DNA from: Alteromonas sp. ASW11-130
Lineage (GTDB): Bacteria; Pseudomonadota; Gammaproteobacteria; Enterobacterales; Alteromonadaceae
Reading direction: 5' to 3'
DNA: 64,000 nt
Assembly: GCF_026183735.1 (NCBI RefSeq)
Contig: NZ_JAPFRE010000016.1
Span: forward strand, 124,001 to 188,000
Shown: one piece after another, positions 47,042 through 56,242 of the stretch
Numbering within the stretch: position 1 is the stretch's first letter
Layout: every line of letters begins with the position of its first letter
Made by a program: the position numbers and the translations under genes
Notes under the pieces: generated by a model
The model's input: the letters and a program-made list of their open reading frames with translations, nothing else
The model's database searches: none
What the model was told of the DNA's origin: nothing

Positions 47042-47909
47042 TCCATTTTCGCCTGTCGTGTAAGAGTGACTTATATTAACCTGTGAAGAGAAACGCGCAC
47101 GGCTTCAATTGTTTCAAGGTGTTGCGAACAAATTATCTGACTGTGAAAAGTAAATTTATATAGCTAAAAAACACCGTCATCGGGATGAAGGATTTCAGTA
47201 TTTTCAGAGCGCTAACGCACACTGAAAAACGTCGTCATCGTGATGAAAATCACGATCTCCCTCGTTACTTAGCGGAAGTGAAATTTATCCTATGTGTTTA
47301 GGCAATGGGATTAATTTGCGCTTTCTAGAACAAACAGGGAGGTCCCGATTTTCATCGGGATGACGAATTTTGTCGGGATGAAGGATTTCAGTATTTTCAG
47401 AGCGCTAACGCACACTAAAAAACATCGTCATCGTGATGAAAATCACGATCTTCGTCGTTACTCCGCAGAGCAGAAGTGAAATTTATCCTATGCGTTTAAG
47501 CAATGTGATTAATTTGCGCTTTCTAGAACAAACAGGGAGGTCCCGATTTTCATCGGGATGACGAATTTTGTCGGGATGGCGATTATTATAAATATGACTA
47601 TATGCTATCGTGAATAAAGTATCGAGTACATAGACGAAAATCGAGATTTACCACGAATGGACTCCCCAGCTTTTGCTAGGTACGTTTGTTAATTACAGCG
47701 TAATGGTTAATAGGGGGCTATTTTTAGGAGTTGTGCAATAACTGGCTGACTTGGCAATATTGAAAAACCAAAAGAATGGTTCTCCTACCTTAGGAAGTTA
47801 TCTAACAGGTCATTCATATACTCCAAGATGACGATATAACCCAATACCAATTCGAATCCAATAACATGAGACGGTTTCAAGTTACTATGTAGTTTAGTAA
47901 GGAGGAAGT
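47042..47909. other. 868-bp intergenic region holding a tandem palindrome array
   Basis: No gene is recognised. The centre (47180-47578) is a two-copy tandem repeat described separately. The flanks (47042-47175, 47580-47909) are AT-rich single-copy sequence; the right part ends in a strong ribosome-binding site (AAGGAGGAAG) for the gene at 47910. Confidence 0.7.
47180..47578. repeat. Tandem array of paired inverted palindromes (REPIN/BIME-like)
   Basis: Two near-identical units lie head to tail, 47180-47372 (193 bp) and 47373-47570 (198 bp), followed by the first 8 bases of a third. Each holds hairpin A (47237-47256; 47430-47449) with an ATCGTGAT/ATCACGAT stem and GAAA loop, and hairpin B (47343-47360; 47541-47558) with a TCCCGAT/ATCGGGA stem. 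On the opposite strand hairpin B also has loop GAAA and the same flanks (CGTCATC before, CTCCCT after), so A and B are inverted copies of one element about 100 bases apart. Such inverted palindrome pairs are known as REPINs or BIMEs. No associated transposase lies in the window. Confidence 0.75.
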
Positions 47910-48254
47910 ATGAAAAGAAAATTTGCGGATTTGTTCGCAGTGCCCCCTCGAACGTGGGGAGCAAGAGGAGAACCTTTTTTGTGGGAAGACATTAGACTAC
48001 ATGCCATAAATAATAAAATTCCTCTACCTGATTGTATTGAATTCTTAGGTGAGCAGCTAAACACATTATTTGAGGATTTTACCGGACATTCTCCTAAGGA
48101 GCATGAATGGTTTTATGTGGATAAATACGCTCATGGAGGCATGTCTAGTGGCCATATAGATCCAGCGGGCTGGCGCGAAGGTGGTGAAATATTTGAATAT
48201 ATTAGACAAAACTTTATTCGGATAGCGATGTTAAATGACGTTTTGGGTCATTGA
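47910..48254 (+). CDS. Hypothetical protein, 114 residues
   Basis: The frame has an excellent ribosome-binding site (AAGGAGGAAG) and starts MKRKFADLFAVPPRTWGARG. It contains PFLWEDIRLHAINNKIPLPD, EHEWFYVDKYAHGGMSSGHID and a GGEIFEYIRQNFIRIAML helix. It is soluble, with no signal peptide. The aromatic and histidine-rich middle suggests a real folded domain, but I recognise no family. It follows the palindrome array and precedes the GIY-YIG gene by 180 bases. Confidence 0.7.
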   Translation: MKRKFADLFAVPPRTWGARGEPFLWEDIRLHAINNKIPLPDCIEFLGEQLNTLFEDFTGHSPKEHEWFYVDKYAHGGMSSGHIDPAGWREGGEIFEYIRQNFIRIAMLNDVLGH

Positions 48255-48434
48255 TTTTACAAAGAATTACGCTTGTTATGTTTAACGTGTTAGTTACTTC
48301 ACTGGAAGGAGCTTGGGATAATTGAAATTGATTAATTAAACGTGATAATAGGTAGTGTTAACTGTTTTTATATTTAAATACGATTACCATCCATTAAAAA
48401 TGAAATAATCTGTTTTAAAGGAATAATTTGCACG

Positions 48435-49328
48435 ATGTCAAAGCCCTATACGATCCGCCTATTTGTACCCAGTGGAAATCCAAGCTCCCTCAAAATAATA
48501 GATAAGATGAATTGGACTGGTAAGGGCATTGAAGTATCTAGAGATGCATGGACAACGTATCGAAATAGGAAAGAGTTTCTGCAGACAGGGATCTACATTT
48601 TGATTGGGTACGAACAATCTGACGATATTCCAACTGTTTATGTAGGCCAAGGTGACGGGGTTAAAAGTCGGATAGAGTCTCATTACAGCAAAAAACCATT
48701 TTGGGATAAAGCAATCGTATTTATATCCAGTAATGATGGATTGAATCGCGGACATATCACTTGGATAGAGTGGGCGCTAATATCAAAGGCAATCGCTGCT
48801 GGAAGATGTGTTCTGGATAACTCGGTGGTACCAAGCGAGCCAGCCTTAACTGAATCTGAAAAGTCGGACACGCGAGAGTTCCTTAACGAACTTTTAAGTA
48901 TTCTTCCCCTTATACACGTTCAAGTTTTTAATAAGCCTGAAAAAATTGATGTGTATGATAAAGAGTCTTCTTTACATTTTAATATACAAGATACAATTAT
49001 TGTTCCTGCTCAAGATGAAGGGTTTCAAAAAGTTTTTCTTGGTGAAAACTGCTGGTACGCAGTCCGGATTTCTGGTGGGAAATTAAAAGATATTAAATAT
49101 ATTGCGGCTTACCAAACCGCACCTGTATCAGAGGTAACACATGTTGCTGAAGTAGAGTCAATTGAGCCTTATGGTGATGGAGGCAAGTATAAAATCAACT
49201 TTAAAGGTTCAGCTCAGGTACTAAAACCCATTGTTTATGGGTCAGCCAAAACTGGAGCCATGCAAAGCACACGGTATACTACCTATGAAAAACTTGTGAA
49301 TGCAAATGAGCTTAATGATTTGTTTTGA
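48435..49328 (+). CDS. GIY-YIG nuclease-like protein with C-terminal beta-rich domain
   Basis: The 297-residue protein has a GIY-YIG-type domain at about residues 48-130: GIYILIGYE (52-60), VYVGQGDGVKSRIESH (68-83, Arg79) and WIEWALISKA with Glu112 in the place of the metal-binding Glu. The second element reads YVG rather than YIG, a tolerated change. A linker around 135-185 leads to a C-terminal domain (about 200-297) with WYAVRISGGKLKDIKYIAAY, VTHVAEVESIEPYGDGGKY and STRYTTYEKLVNANELNDLF. This resembles PUA/EVE-like modules that read modified bases; that is inference. Restriction or base-modification-dependent cleavage is a plausible role. Confidence 0.78.
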   Translation: MSKPYTIRLFVPSGNPSSLKIIDKMNWTGKGIEVSRDAWTTYRNRKEFLQTGIYILIGYEQSDDIPTVYVGQGDGVKSRIESHYSKKPFWDKAIVFISSNDGLNRGHITWIEWALISKAIAAGRCVLDNSVVPSEPALTESEKSDTREFLNELLSILPLIHVQVFNKPEKIDVYDKESSLHFNIQDTIIVPAQDEGFQKVFLGENCWYAVRISGGKLKDIKYIAAYQTAPVSEVTHVAEVESIEPYGDGGKYKINFKGSAQVLKPIVYGSAKTGAMQSTRYTTYEKLVNANELNDLF

Positions 49329-49640
49329 TTACTGGATAGGGATATGTATTTATAGGACAACAGACACGAGTTGTTCAAATTTCAATATTTATATTTATTG
49401 TAAAAACTAAATCGAGAGTCTGTAAATGTCACTCTCTGAAGTGAAAATTTAATCAGCTTAAATATATAGTGGCGTTTAAACCTACGATATCCACCCACTT
49501 TAATCGCAGACTAGGTAGAAACTATTTCTGCTTGGTATGGAAACGACAGCACTTTTCAATCTTAAATCACCTCGAATACTTGACCAATTTACTCAGGTAT
49601 GAAAAAATTTTTACCCGTTGCAATTATTTGGGTATTCCTC
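49329..49640. other. 312-bp gap upstream of iscR
   Basis: AT-rich sequence between the GIY-YIG gene and iscR. It contains the IscR site at 49576-49600; the remainder shows no gene or repeat that I recognise. Confidence 0.5.
49576..49600. promoter_or_regulatory. Probable IscR type-1 binding site upstream of iscR
   Basis: The 25-bp sequence starts ATACTTGACC and ends ACTCAGGTAT, agreeing with the E. coli type-1 IscR consensus at all but two positions. TTGACC inside it could serve as a -35. It lies 41 bases before the iscR ATG, fitting autorepression by [2Fe-2S]-IscR. Confidence 0.75.
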
Positions 49641-50123
49641 ATGAAACTGACTTCTAAAGGGCGCTATGCGGTTACAGCTATGCTTGACGTGGCGTTACAC
49701 TCAGCAAAAGGCCCAGTTCCGTTAGCTGATATCTCAGAACGTCAGGAAATTTCCTTATCTTATTTAGAGCAGCTATTCGCTCGTTTGCGTAAAGAGAAGT
49801 TGGTAGCGAGTGTGCGCGGGCCAGGCGGGGGCTATAGGCTTGGCCGGGATGCCAGCGAAATAGCGGTTGGGCAGGTCATTCGCGCAGTAGATGAAAGTGT
49901 GGACGCCACCCGTTGTCAGGGCATGGCAGATTGTCAGGGCGGTGAACGCTGCTTGACCCATAGCTTATGGCAGGATTTGAGTGATCGTATCAGCTTATTC
50001 TTAAACGGCATCTCATTAGGTGAGTTAATGGCGCAGCGCGAAGTCCAAGAAGTGGCTGGTAGACAAAATAAAATGTCTACTAAAGCTAAACTGAATTCTG
50101 AAATTCTAAGTGTGATTTTATAA
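49641..50123 (+). CDS. iscR: Fe-S cluster regulator IscR
   Basis: I start at ATG 49641 ([20 protein letters not shown]), the family start; the 14-codon upstream extension is not conserved. The 160-residue protein has an Rrf2 winged helix with [20 protein letters not shown]. The [2Fe-2S] ligands are Cys92, Cys98, Cys104 and His107, exactly the E. coli numbering. It senses Fe-S status and represses its own promoter when the cluster is present. It is followed directly by iscS (ATG at 50124). A site like its own lies ahead of sufB. Confidence 0.96.
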   Translation: MKLTSKGRYAVTAMLDVALHSAKGPVPLADISERQEISLSYLEQLFARLRKEKLVASVRGPGGGYRLGRDASEIAVGQVIRAVDESVDATRCQGMADCQGGERCLTHSLWQDLSDRISLFLNGISLGELMAQREVQEVAGRQNKMSTKAKLNSEILSVIL

Positions 50124-51290
50124 ATGGCACCTAAACCTCCTATATATTTAGACTACGCAGCGACGACGCCGGTTGATCCTGCGGTAGCGGCCAAAATGGC
50201 GGAATGTCTCACATTAGAAGGTAACTTTGCTAACCCGGCATCGCGCACCTATCGCTATGGTTGGATGGCCGAAGAAGCGGTAGATATTGCCCGTGGACAA
50301 ATTGCTGATTTGCTTAATTGCGACCCTCGTGAGATTGTTTTCACCTCAGGTGCTACTGAATCCGACAATCTTGCCATTAAGGGCATAGCTCAACGCCATG
50401 CAGATAAGGGTAGACATATCGTAACCCTAAATACTGAGCATAAGGCTGTGCTGGATACGTGTGCATACCTTGAAGAGCAGGGTTTTGAAGTGACTTACCT
50501 ACCCGTTGACGAAGAAGGGTTGGTCAGTGTTGGACAGGTAAAAAACGCTCTTCGTGATGACACCATCTTAGTCTCGGTTATGCACGTCAATAACGAAATT
50601 GGCGTGATCCAGGATATTGAAGCGATTGGCCAATTATGTCGGGAACGTAAAATACTCTTCCACGTTGACGCGGCACAGAGCTTAGGCAAGTTACCTCTCG
50701 ATTTGTCGTCCCTACCTGTGGATTTGATGTCATTTTCTGCACATAAAATATATGGACCTAAAGGCATAGGGGCCCTCTATGTGCGTCGTCGACCGAAAGT
50801 AGAGCTGGTGGCACAAATTCACGGCGGTGGTCATGAACGGGGGATGCGTTCAGGTACGCTAGCCACACATCAAATAGTAGGTATGGGTGAGGCGTGTCAC
50901 ATCGCTGGGCTAAAATTAAAGCCCGAAACCGAGCGTTTATACGGGCTACGTGAAAAGCTCCTCAATGGGTTATTACAGTTGGGTGGTGTAGTTCTCAATG
51001 GCCATCCTGAAAAACGCATTTACACCAACCTGAATGTCAGTTTTGCTGATATCGAGGGGGAGATGCTGACCCGCGCATTAGGTAATGAAATCGCAGTTTC
51101 ATCAGGCTCGGCCTGCAACTCTGCGAATATAGCACCATCTTACGTATTGATTGCAATAGGCCGTAGCGAAGAGTTAGCGTTAAGTGGTATCCGATTTACT
51201 GTAGGAAGGTTTACTACTGATGAAGATGTTGAGTATACCGTGCAGCGTGTGGCTGACGTGGTCGGTAAGCTTCGGCACTCGGCGGCCTAA
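50124..51290 (+). CDS. iscS: Cysteine desulfurase (IscS type)
   Basis: The 388-residue protein is a class V aminotransferase with the PLP lysine in [10 protein letters not shown] (Lys208). The catalytic cysteine is in [17 protein letters not shown] (Cys331), the long mobile loop of IscS-type enzymes. It releases sulfur from cysteine for Fe-S clusters and thiolated tRNA. It is shorter than E. coli IscS (404) because the C-terminal tail that contacts IscU is missing, and no iscU, hscBA or fdx follow. It continues instead into sufB after a 270-bp gap containing a second IscR-type site. Confidence 0.93.
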   Translation: MAPKPPIYLDYAATTPVDPAVAAKMAECLTLEGNFANPASRTYRYGWMAEEAVDIARGQIADLLNCDPREIVFTSGATESDNLAIKGIAQRHADKGRHIVTLNTEHKAVLDTCAYLEEQGFEVTYLPVDEEGLVSVGQVKNALRDDTILVSVMHVNNEIGVIQDIEAIGQLCRERKILFHVDAAQSLGKLPLDLSSLPVDLMSFSAHKIYGPKGIGALYVRRRPKVELVAQIHGGGHERGMRSGTLATHQIVGMGEACHIAGLKLKPETERLYGLREKLLNGLLQLGGVVLNGHPEKRIYTNLNVSFADIEGEMLTRALGNEIAVSSGSACNSANIAPSYVLIAIGRSEELALSGIRFTVGRFTTDEDVEYTVQRVADVVGKLRHSAA

Positions 51291-51409
51291 TGTCTGCTTT
51301 AAACACTATCAATCATTGAAAAATAACGCCAAATACGGCAAAATCCGCGCCGCTAGTGACTTCATCCTCTATGCGGCGAGTATCCGTTCGCGATACAGCA
51401 TAAGCGCTA

Positions 51410-51434
51410 ATACTTGAGTGAATTAGTCAAGTAT
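51410..51434. promoter_or_regulatory. Probable IscR type-1 site upstream of sufB
   Basis: The 25-bp near-palindrome has half-sites ATACTTGAG and AGTCAAGTAT and agrees with the type-1 consensus at all but one position. A -10-like TATTATACA overlaps its right end. It lies 127 bases before the sufB ATG, so the suf genes likely have an IscR-controlled promoter. Confidence 0.78.
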
Positions 51435-51560
51435 TATACAATTGAATTATATTTCCACGATGTAAAAACGCGCCAAAACGATATGGTCGTATTCGCCTCA
51501 CCGTAAAGGCGGAAAATAACATCGGCATAACAGGCAAATTAAAGTAAGTGAGATCCTAAC

Positions 51561-52997
51561 ATGAGTGAACAGATCGAACAGGCACTATCACGGAAGTATG
51601 AAGCCGGTTTCTATTCCGAAATCGAAGCAGAAACTTTCGAAAACGGCCTGGACGAATCCGTCATCCGTCGTCTTTCGGAAATGAAAAACGAGCCAGAGTG
51701 GATGCTGGAATGGCGTCTAAAAGCCTATCGTGCGTGGCTTAAAATGGAAGAACCGGATTGGGCTCACGTCAATTATCCGAAAATCGACTTTCAGGCGATT
51801 TCTTATTATTCAGCGCCTAAAAGTATGAAGGACAAGCCTCAGTCTTTAGATGAGGTAGATCCGGAATTATTGCGTACCTACGAAAAGTTAGGTATTCCAT
51901 TGCATGAGCAGGAAATGTTGGCTGGGGTGGCTGTGGATGCAGTATTTGATTCTGTGTCAGTAGTGACCACTTTTCGCGAAAAGCTGGAAAAAGCAGGCGT
52001 TATCTTTTGTCCGATTTCAGAAGCATTGCATAGATTTCCAGATTTAATTAAAAAATATATCGGCTCAGTAGTGCCTCGCACCGACAACTACTATGCAGCG
52101 CTTAACTGCGCCGTATTTACCGATGGCTCGTTTGTTTATATTCCAAAGGGCGTGCGTTGCCCTATGGAGTTGTCAACCTACTTCAGAATCAACGAGCAAA
52201 ATACGGGGCAGTTTGAGCGAACGCTCATTGTTGCTGATGAAGGCAGTTACGTTTCATATCTTGAAGGGTGTACAGCCCCACAGCGTGACGAAAATCAGTT
52301 GCACGCCGCAGTGGTTGAACTAGTGGCGATGGATAATGCCACCATTAAGTATTCCACGGTCCAAAACTGGTATCCGGGTGACGAAGAAGGTAAGGGTGGT
52401 ATATATAACTTCGTGACTAAGCGGGGTATTTGTCATACCAATGCCAAGATCTCATGGACGCAAGTTGAAACTGGTTCTGCAATAACCTGGAAATACCCAA
52501 GCTGTGTACTTAAAGGCGACAATAGCGTAGGCGAATTCTATTCGGTCGCGCTCACTCGTGGCGCGCAGCAAGCCGATACTGGCACCAAAATGATCCACAT
52601 GGGCAAAAATACCCGCTCGACCATCATTTCTAAAGGAATATCTGCGGGTAAAAGTAACAATGCTTACCGAGGCTTAGTAAAAATGGGACCGAAGTCAGAT
52701 GGCGCGCGTAACTTCACCCAGTGTGATTCGTTATTAATTGGTGACAAGTGCGGCGCACATACTTTTCCGTATATCGAGAGTCGCAATCCCACAGCCATTG
52801 TGGAGCACGAAGCGACGACGTCAAAAGTAAGTGACGACCAAATGTTTTTATGTCAGCAACGCGGTTTAGATCCAGAAAAAGCGGTGTCGATGATAGTGAA
52901 TGGCTTCTGTAAAGAAGTATTTAAAGAATTACCAATGGAATTTGCTGTAGAAGCGGGCAAGTTATTGGAAATCAGCCTTGAAGGTTCAGTGGGGTAA
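51561..52997 (+). CDS. sufB: Fe-S cluster scaffold SufB
   Basis: The 478-residue protein has the SufB core with [40 protein letters not shown] and [20 protein letters not shown], the right-handed beta-helix that forms the SufBC2D scaffold. It receives sulfur from SufE and builds the nascent cluster. It begins the sufBCDS run and is followed by sufC after 3 bases. Confidence 0.97.
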   Translation: MSEQIEQALSRKYEAGFYSEIEAETFENGLDESVIRRLSEMKNEPEWMLEWRLKAYRAWLKMEEPDWAHVNYPKIDFQAISYYSAPKSMKDKPQSLDEVDPELLRTYEKLGIPLHEQEMLAGVAVDAVFDSVSVVTTFREKLEKAGVIFCPISEALHRFPDLIKKYIGSVVPRTDNYYAALNCAVFTDGSFVYIPKGVRCPMELSTYFRINEQNTGQFERTLIVADEGSYVSYLEGCTAPQRDENQLHAAVVELVAMDNATIKYSTVQNWYPGDEEGKGGIYNFVTKRGICHTNAKISWTQVETGSAITWKYPSCVLKGDNSVGEFYSVALTRGAQQADTGTKMIHMGKNTRSTIISKGISAGKSNNAYRGLVKMGPKSDGARNFTQCDSLLIGDKCGAHTFPYIESRNPTAIVEHEATTSKVSDDQMFLCQQRGLDPEKAVSMIVNGFCKEVFKELPMEFAVEAGKLLEISLEGSVG

Positions 52998-53000
52998 ACG

Positions 53001-53762
53001 ATGTTATCAATTAAAAATTTACACGCCAGCGTCGAAGATAAAGACATTATTCGTGGGCTGAATCTGGAGGTTAAAGCTGGTGAAGTTCATGCCATTATGG
53101 GACCAAACGGGGCCGGTAAATCAACTTTAGGTTATGTATTGTCTGGTCGTGAAGGGTATTCAGTATCGGAAGGCGAAGCCACATTAAATGGCAAAGATTT
53201 AATGGAAATGGAAATTGAAGAGCGGGCCCGCGAAGGCATGTTCCTGGCATTCCAATATCCTGTTGAGATTCCAGGCGTAAGCAATATGGAGTTTATGAAA
53301 GAGTCTGTGAATGCGGTGCGTGAACAGCGTGGCCAGGAGTCACTTACGGCTGCCGAGTTTTTGAAAAAAGCTAAAGAAGCGTGCAAGCAGGTACAGCTAC
53401 CACTTGATTTTTTAAAACGCGGTGTGAACGAAGGCTTTTCCGGCGGCGAGAAGAAACGTAACGAAATCATGCAGATGATTTTGCTTGAACCAACTCTTTG
53501 TATTTTGGACGAATCAGACTCAGGTTTGGATGTCGATGCCTTGCAAGTAGTTGCAGATGGTGTAAATTCTCAGCGCGACGGCGAGCGCAGTTTTATTGTT
53601 GTTACTCACTATCAGCGTTTGCTTGATTACATCAAACCAGACTATGTACATATTCTTGCTGAAGGAAAAATTGTCAAAAGTGGCGATGCCTCTCTAGCGC
53701 TAGAAGTTGAAAAGAGTGGTTATGGTTTTTTAGGTAAAAAATACGAAGGAGAGACTGCATGA
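53001..53762 (+). CDS. sufC: SufC ATPase of the SufBCD complex
   Basis: The 253-residue protein is a full ABC-type ATPase: Walker A GPNGAGKST (34-42), the Q-loop region FLAFQYPVEIPGVSN, the signature FSGGEKKRNE and Walker B CILDESDSGLD. ATP hydrolysis drives remodelling of SufB and SufD during cluster assembly. Its last codon overlaps the sufD start (ATGA). Confidence 0.97.
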   Translation: MLSIKNLHASVEDKDIIRGLNLEVKAGEVHAIMGPNGAGKSTLGYVLSGREGYSVSEGEATLNGKDLMEMEIEERAREGMFLAFQYPVEIPGVSNMEFMKESVNAVREQRGQESLTAAEFLKKAKEACKQVQLPLDFLKRGVNEGFSGGEKKRNEIMQMILLEPTLCILDESDSGLDVDALQVVADGVNSQRDGERSFIVVTHYQRLLDYIKPDYVHILAEGKIVKSGDASLALEVEKSGYGFLGKKYEGETA

Positions 53763-55018
53763 GTCAATGGCTAGAAAAGGTCATTGATGTAGCGCAAGGG
53801 AATCAGGATTTTCTTGCACCTGCGCGTCAGCAGGCCGTTTCCAAGTTACAACAAGCAGGCTGGCCAAGTCAGCGTGCTGAACAATGGCGCTTTACATCCC
53901 TTGCACCGTTAAAGGATCGTGCTTTTACACAAGCAAAAGCAGATACGGTCGTTTCAGCTCCAGAAATCACCGGTCTAGACGCAATTGACATTGTGTTCAC
54001 GAATGGTGAATTGACGACCGATTTGGCTGCGTTGACGCTGCCTGAAGGTTTGCGCATTGTCTCGTTTGCCGGTGCAAACGCTCAACAGCAAGAAGATATT
54101 CAAACCCTGTTTGGTCGGATAAAGCCAGAAAGGCACGTGTTCGGTCAGGTTAACGATGCATTAAGTCGTCAGGGCGTAATGATAGATGTAGCTGATAACA
54201 TTGAAATTTCCTCGGTTATTCGATTAATTAACCTATCCTCTGTTGATTCTGATAATCATACTCGGGCATTGATCAAACTCGGCAATAATTCTAAAGCAAA
54301 AGTCATGGAGTTGGGGCAGGGTGAGCATGACAGTATGAATACTGCGATGGCTGAATACTCCATTGGCGACCATGCATGTCTTGAGCACTATCGTTTCGCG
54401 TTTTATACCGTTAATGCCAAAGCTGTAGGCGGTAGTCACTTTAAGTTGGGTGAAGCTGCTAACCTAAACAGTACGGTAGTTGGCTACGGCAGTCCGCTAT
54501 CCCGCCTGGATATAGATATCTGGCATGCTGCTGAAAATGCGTTCGCAAAACTTAATGCGATTTATTTATTGGCAGAAGGTGAAATGTTCGACCTTCATAC
54601 CTGCATTGAACATGCAAAGCCTAATGGCACGTCTGAAGAAAATGCCCGAGGTATCATCGGTGACGGTGCGCGAGCAGTATTTAATGGTCGAATTCATATT
54701 CATCGCGATGCCCAAAAAACGCTGGCTGAGATGAATAACCGTAACTTGTTACTATCTCGTCGTGCAATGATAAATACAAAACCAGAACTGGAAATTTACG
54801 CAGATGATGTTAAATGTGCGCATGGTGCTACGGTAGCTGAAATTGAAGGTAGTGAGCTCTTTTATCTACTTAGTCGTGGTATTTCACGTCAACGTGCCAT
54901 GGTTATGCTGAATTTTGGTTTTATTCGTGAACTGGTAAACGACATTCCAAATGAAGCAATTGCACAATGGTTATTGCCTCAGCTGAGCGAACGTTTTGCT
55001 CGAATGGAAGTAAAATGA
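53759..55018 (+). CDS. sufD: SufD subunit of the SufBCD scaffold
   Basis: The 419-residue SufB-related protein has GEMFDLHTCIEHAKPNGTSE, a NGRIHIHRDAQKTLAEMNNR block and KPELEIYADDVKCAHGATVA near the C-terminus, the standard SufD signature. It forms the heterodimer with SufB and helps iron entry. Its start overlaps the sufC stop, and its own stop overlaps the sufS start. Confidence 0.96.
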   Translation: MSQWLEKVIDVAQGNQDFLAPARQQAVSKLQQAGWPSQRAEQWRFTSLAPLKDRAFTQAKADTVVSAPEITGLDAIDIVFTNGELTTDLAALTLPEGLRIVSFAGANAQQQEDIQTLFGRIKPERHVFGQVNDALSRQGVMIDVADNIEISSVIRLINLSSVDSDNHTRALIKLGNNSKAKVMELGQGEHDSMNTAMAEYSIGDHACLEHYRFAFYTVNAKAVGGSHFKLGEAANLNSTVVGYGSPLSRLDIDIWHAAENAFAKLNAIYLLAEGEMFDLHTCIEHAKPNGTSEENARGIIGDGARAVFNGRIHIHRDAQKTLAEMNNRNLLLSRRAMINTKPELEIYADDVKCAHGATVAEIEGSELFYLLSRGISRQRAMVMLNFGFIRELVNDIPNEAIAQWLLPQLSERFARMEVK

Positions 55019-56232
55019 GCTTAAATATCTCAGCGCTGCGTGAACAGTTTCCCATTTTAAAAACCCAAATTGACGGTAAGCCGCTGGTTTATCTTGATAA
55101 CGCTGCCACAACGCAAAAGCCGCAAGTAGTCATCGATGCCTTGGTCGAGTATTACTCTACCTATAATGCTAACGTACATCGGGGGTCGCATTATTTGTCT
55201 GATGAAGCCACTCGTCGTTATGAAAACGCAAGAACATCGGTGGCAAATTTTATCAACGCCGCTGTAAAAGAAGAAGTTATTTGGACCAGCGGTACAACAG
55301 AGTCGTTGAATATTATTGCGCATGGGTTGATGCAGCAGTTGGGAACCGGTGATCAAGTGGTGATCACCGAAATGGAACATCATGCTAATTTGGTTACCTG
55401 GCAGCAAGCGTGCATTAAAGCTGGAGCGAAGCTGGTGGTAATCCCCATTAATGAAGCGGGAGAGCTTGACTTGAGGGCGTATGAAAGCGCTCTAAACAGT
55501 GCTACAAAGTTGGTAGCTTTTCCTCATGTTTCCAATGCATTAGGCACAATTAATCCTATCGAAGAGCTTACCCTCATGGCTAAGAATGTCGGCGCATTAG
55601 TGTCTATAGATGGCGCGCAGGGTATTGCCCATGGTGGTGTAGATGTGCAAGCTATTGGGTGCGATTTTTATTCATTTTCTGGTCACAAGCTGTTTGGCCC
55701 CACGGGTATTGGCTGCTTGTGGGGGCGCAAAGCGGTATTAGAAGATTGGCCGGTATGGCAAACTGGCGGCGAAATGATAGCCGACGTAGAATATCAAAGC
55801 ACCACTTTCGGCGCACTACCAAACCGTTTAGAAGCGGGTACGCCGAATATTTCGGGTGCAATTGGTATGGCTGCTGCGATTGATTGGTTTGCCGATTTAG
55901 ATCAACAGGCTGTTCAGACCCATGAAAAAGCCTTATTGGCTCGCGCCATTGAGCTGGCTGCAGATATGCCTGGTATGCGATTAATAGGTACTGCGACGAA
56001 CAAAGTCGGCATTATGAGCTTTTTATTAGAAGGCACTCATCCTGCTGATATAGGTTTTATTTTAGATCGCCAAGGTATTGCAATTCGTACCGGAGACAAC
56101 TGTGCACAACCGTTAATGAAGCGGTTAAAGATACCCGGGACTGCGCGCGCTTCGTTTTCCATTTATAACACTATTGAAGAAGTTGAAGCTTTTTTCATCG
56201 CGTTGAAAAAAGCGCAAACCATGCTGGCTTAA
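55015..56232 (+). CDS. sufS: Cysteine desulfurase SufS
   Basis: I start at ATG 55015 (MSLNISALREQFPIL), overlapping the sufD stop by 4 bases (ATGA), giving 405 residues, the usual SufS length; the frame is open 48 bases further upstream. The PLP lysine is Lys225 in SGHKLFGPTG, and the catalytic cysteine is Cys363 in RTGDNCAQPLMK, the short-loop group II type that needs SufE. It supplies sulfur to SufE, encoded further downstream. Confidence 0.97.
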   Translation: MSLNISALREQFPILKTQIDGKPLVYLDNAATTQKPQVVIDALVEYYSTYNANVHRGSHYLSDEATRRYENARTSVANFINAAVKEEVIWTSGTTESLNIIAHGLMQQLGTGDQVVITEMEHHANLVTWQQACIKAGAKLVVIPINEAGELDLRAYESALNSATKLVAFPHVSNALGTINPIEELTLMAKNVGALVSIDGAQGIAHGGVDVQAIGCDFYSFSGHKLFGPTGIGCLWGRKAVLEDWPVWQTGGEMIADVEYQSTTFGALPNRLEAGTPNISGAIGMAAAIDWFADLDQQAVQTHEKALLARAIELAADMPGMRLIGTATNKVGIMSFLLEGTHPADIGFILDRQGIAIRTGDNCAQPLMKRLKIPGTARASFSIYNTIEEVEAFFIALKKAQTMLA

Positions 56233-56242
56233 GGGAGGTAGT

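Noticed and set aside
47180-47578. CRISPR array
   Set aside because: Only two units of nearly 200 bp that are similar throughout, with no short repeats alternating with unique spacers and no cas genes.
49469-49657. 62-codon plus-strand reading frame before iscR
   Set aside because: Runs across the IscR site into the iscR start and shows no conserved features.
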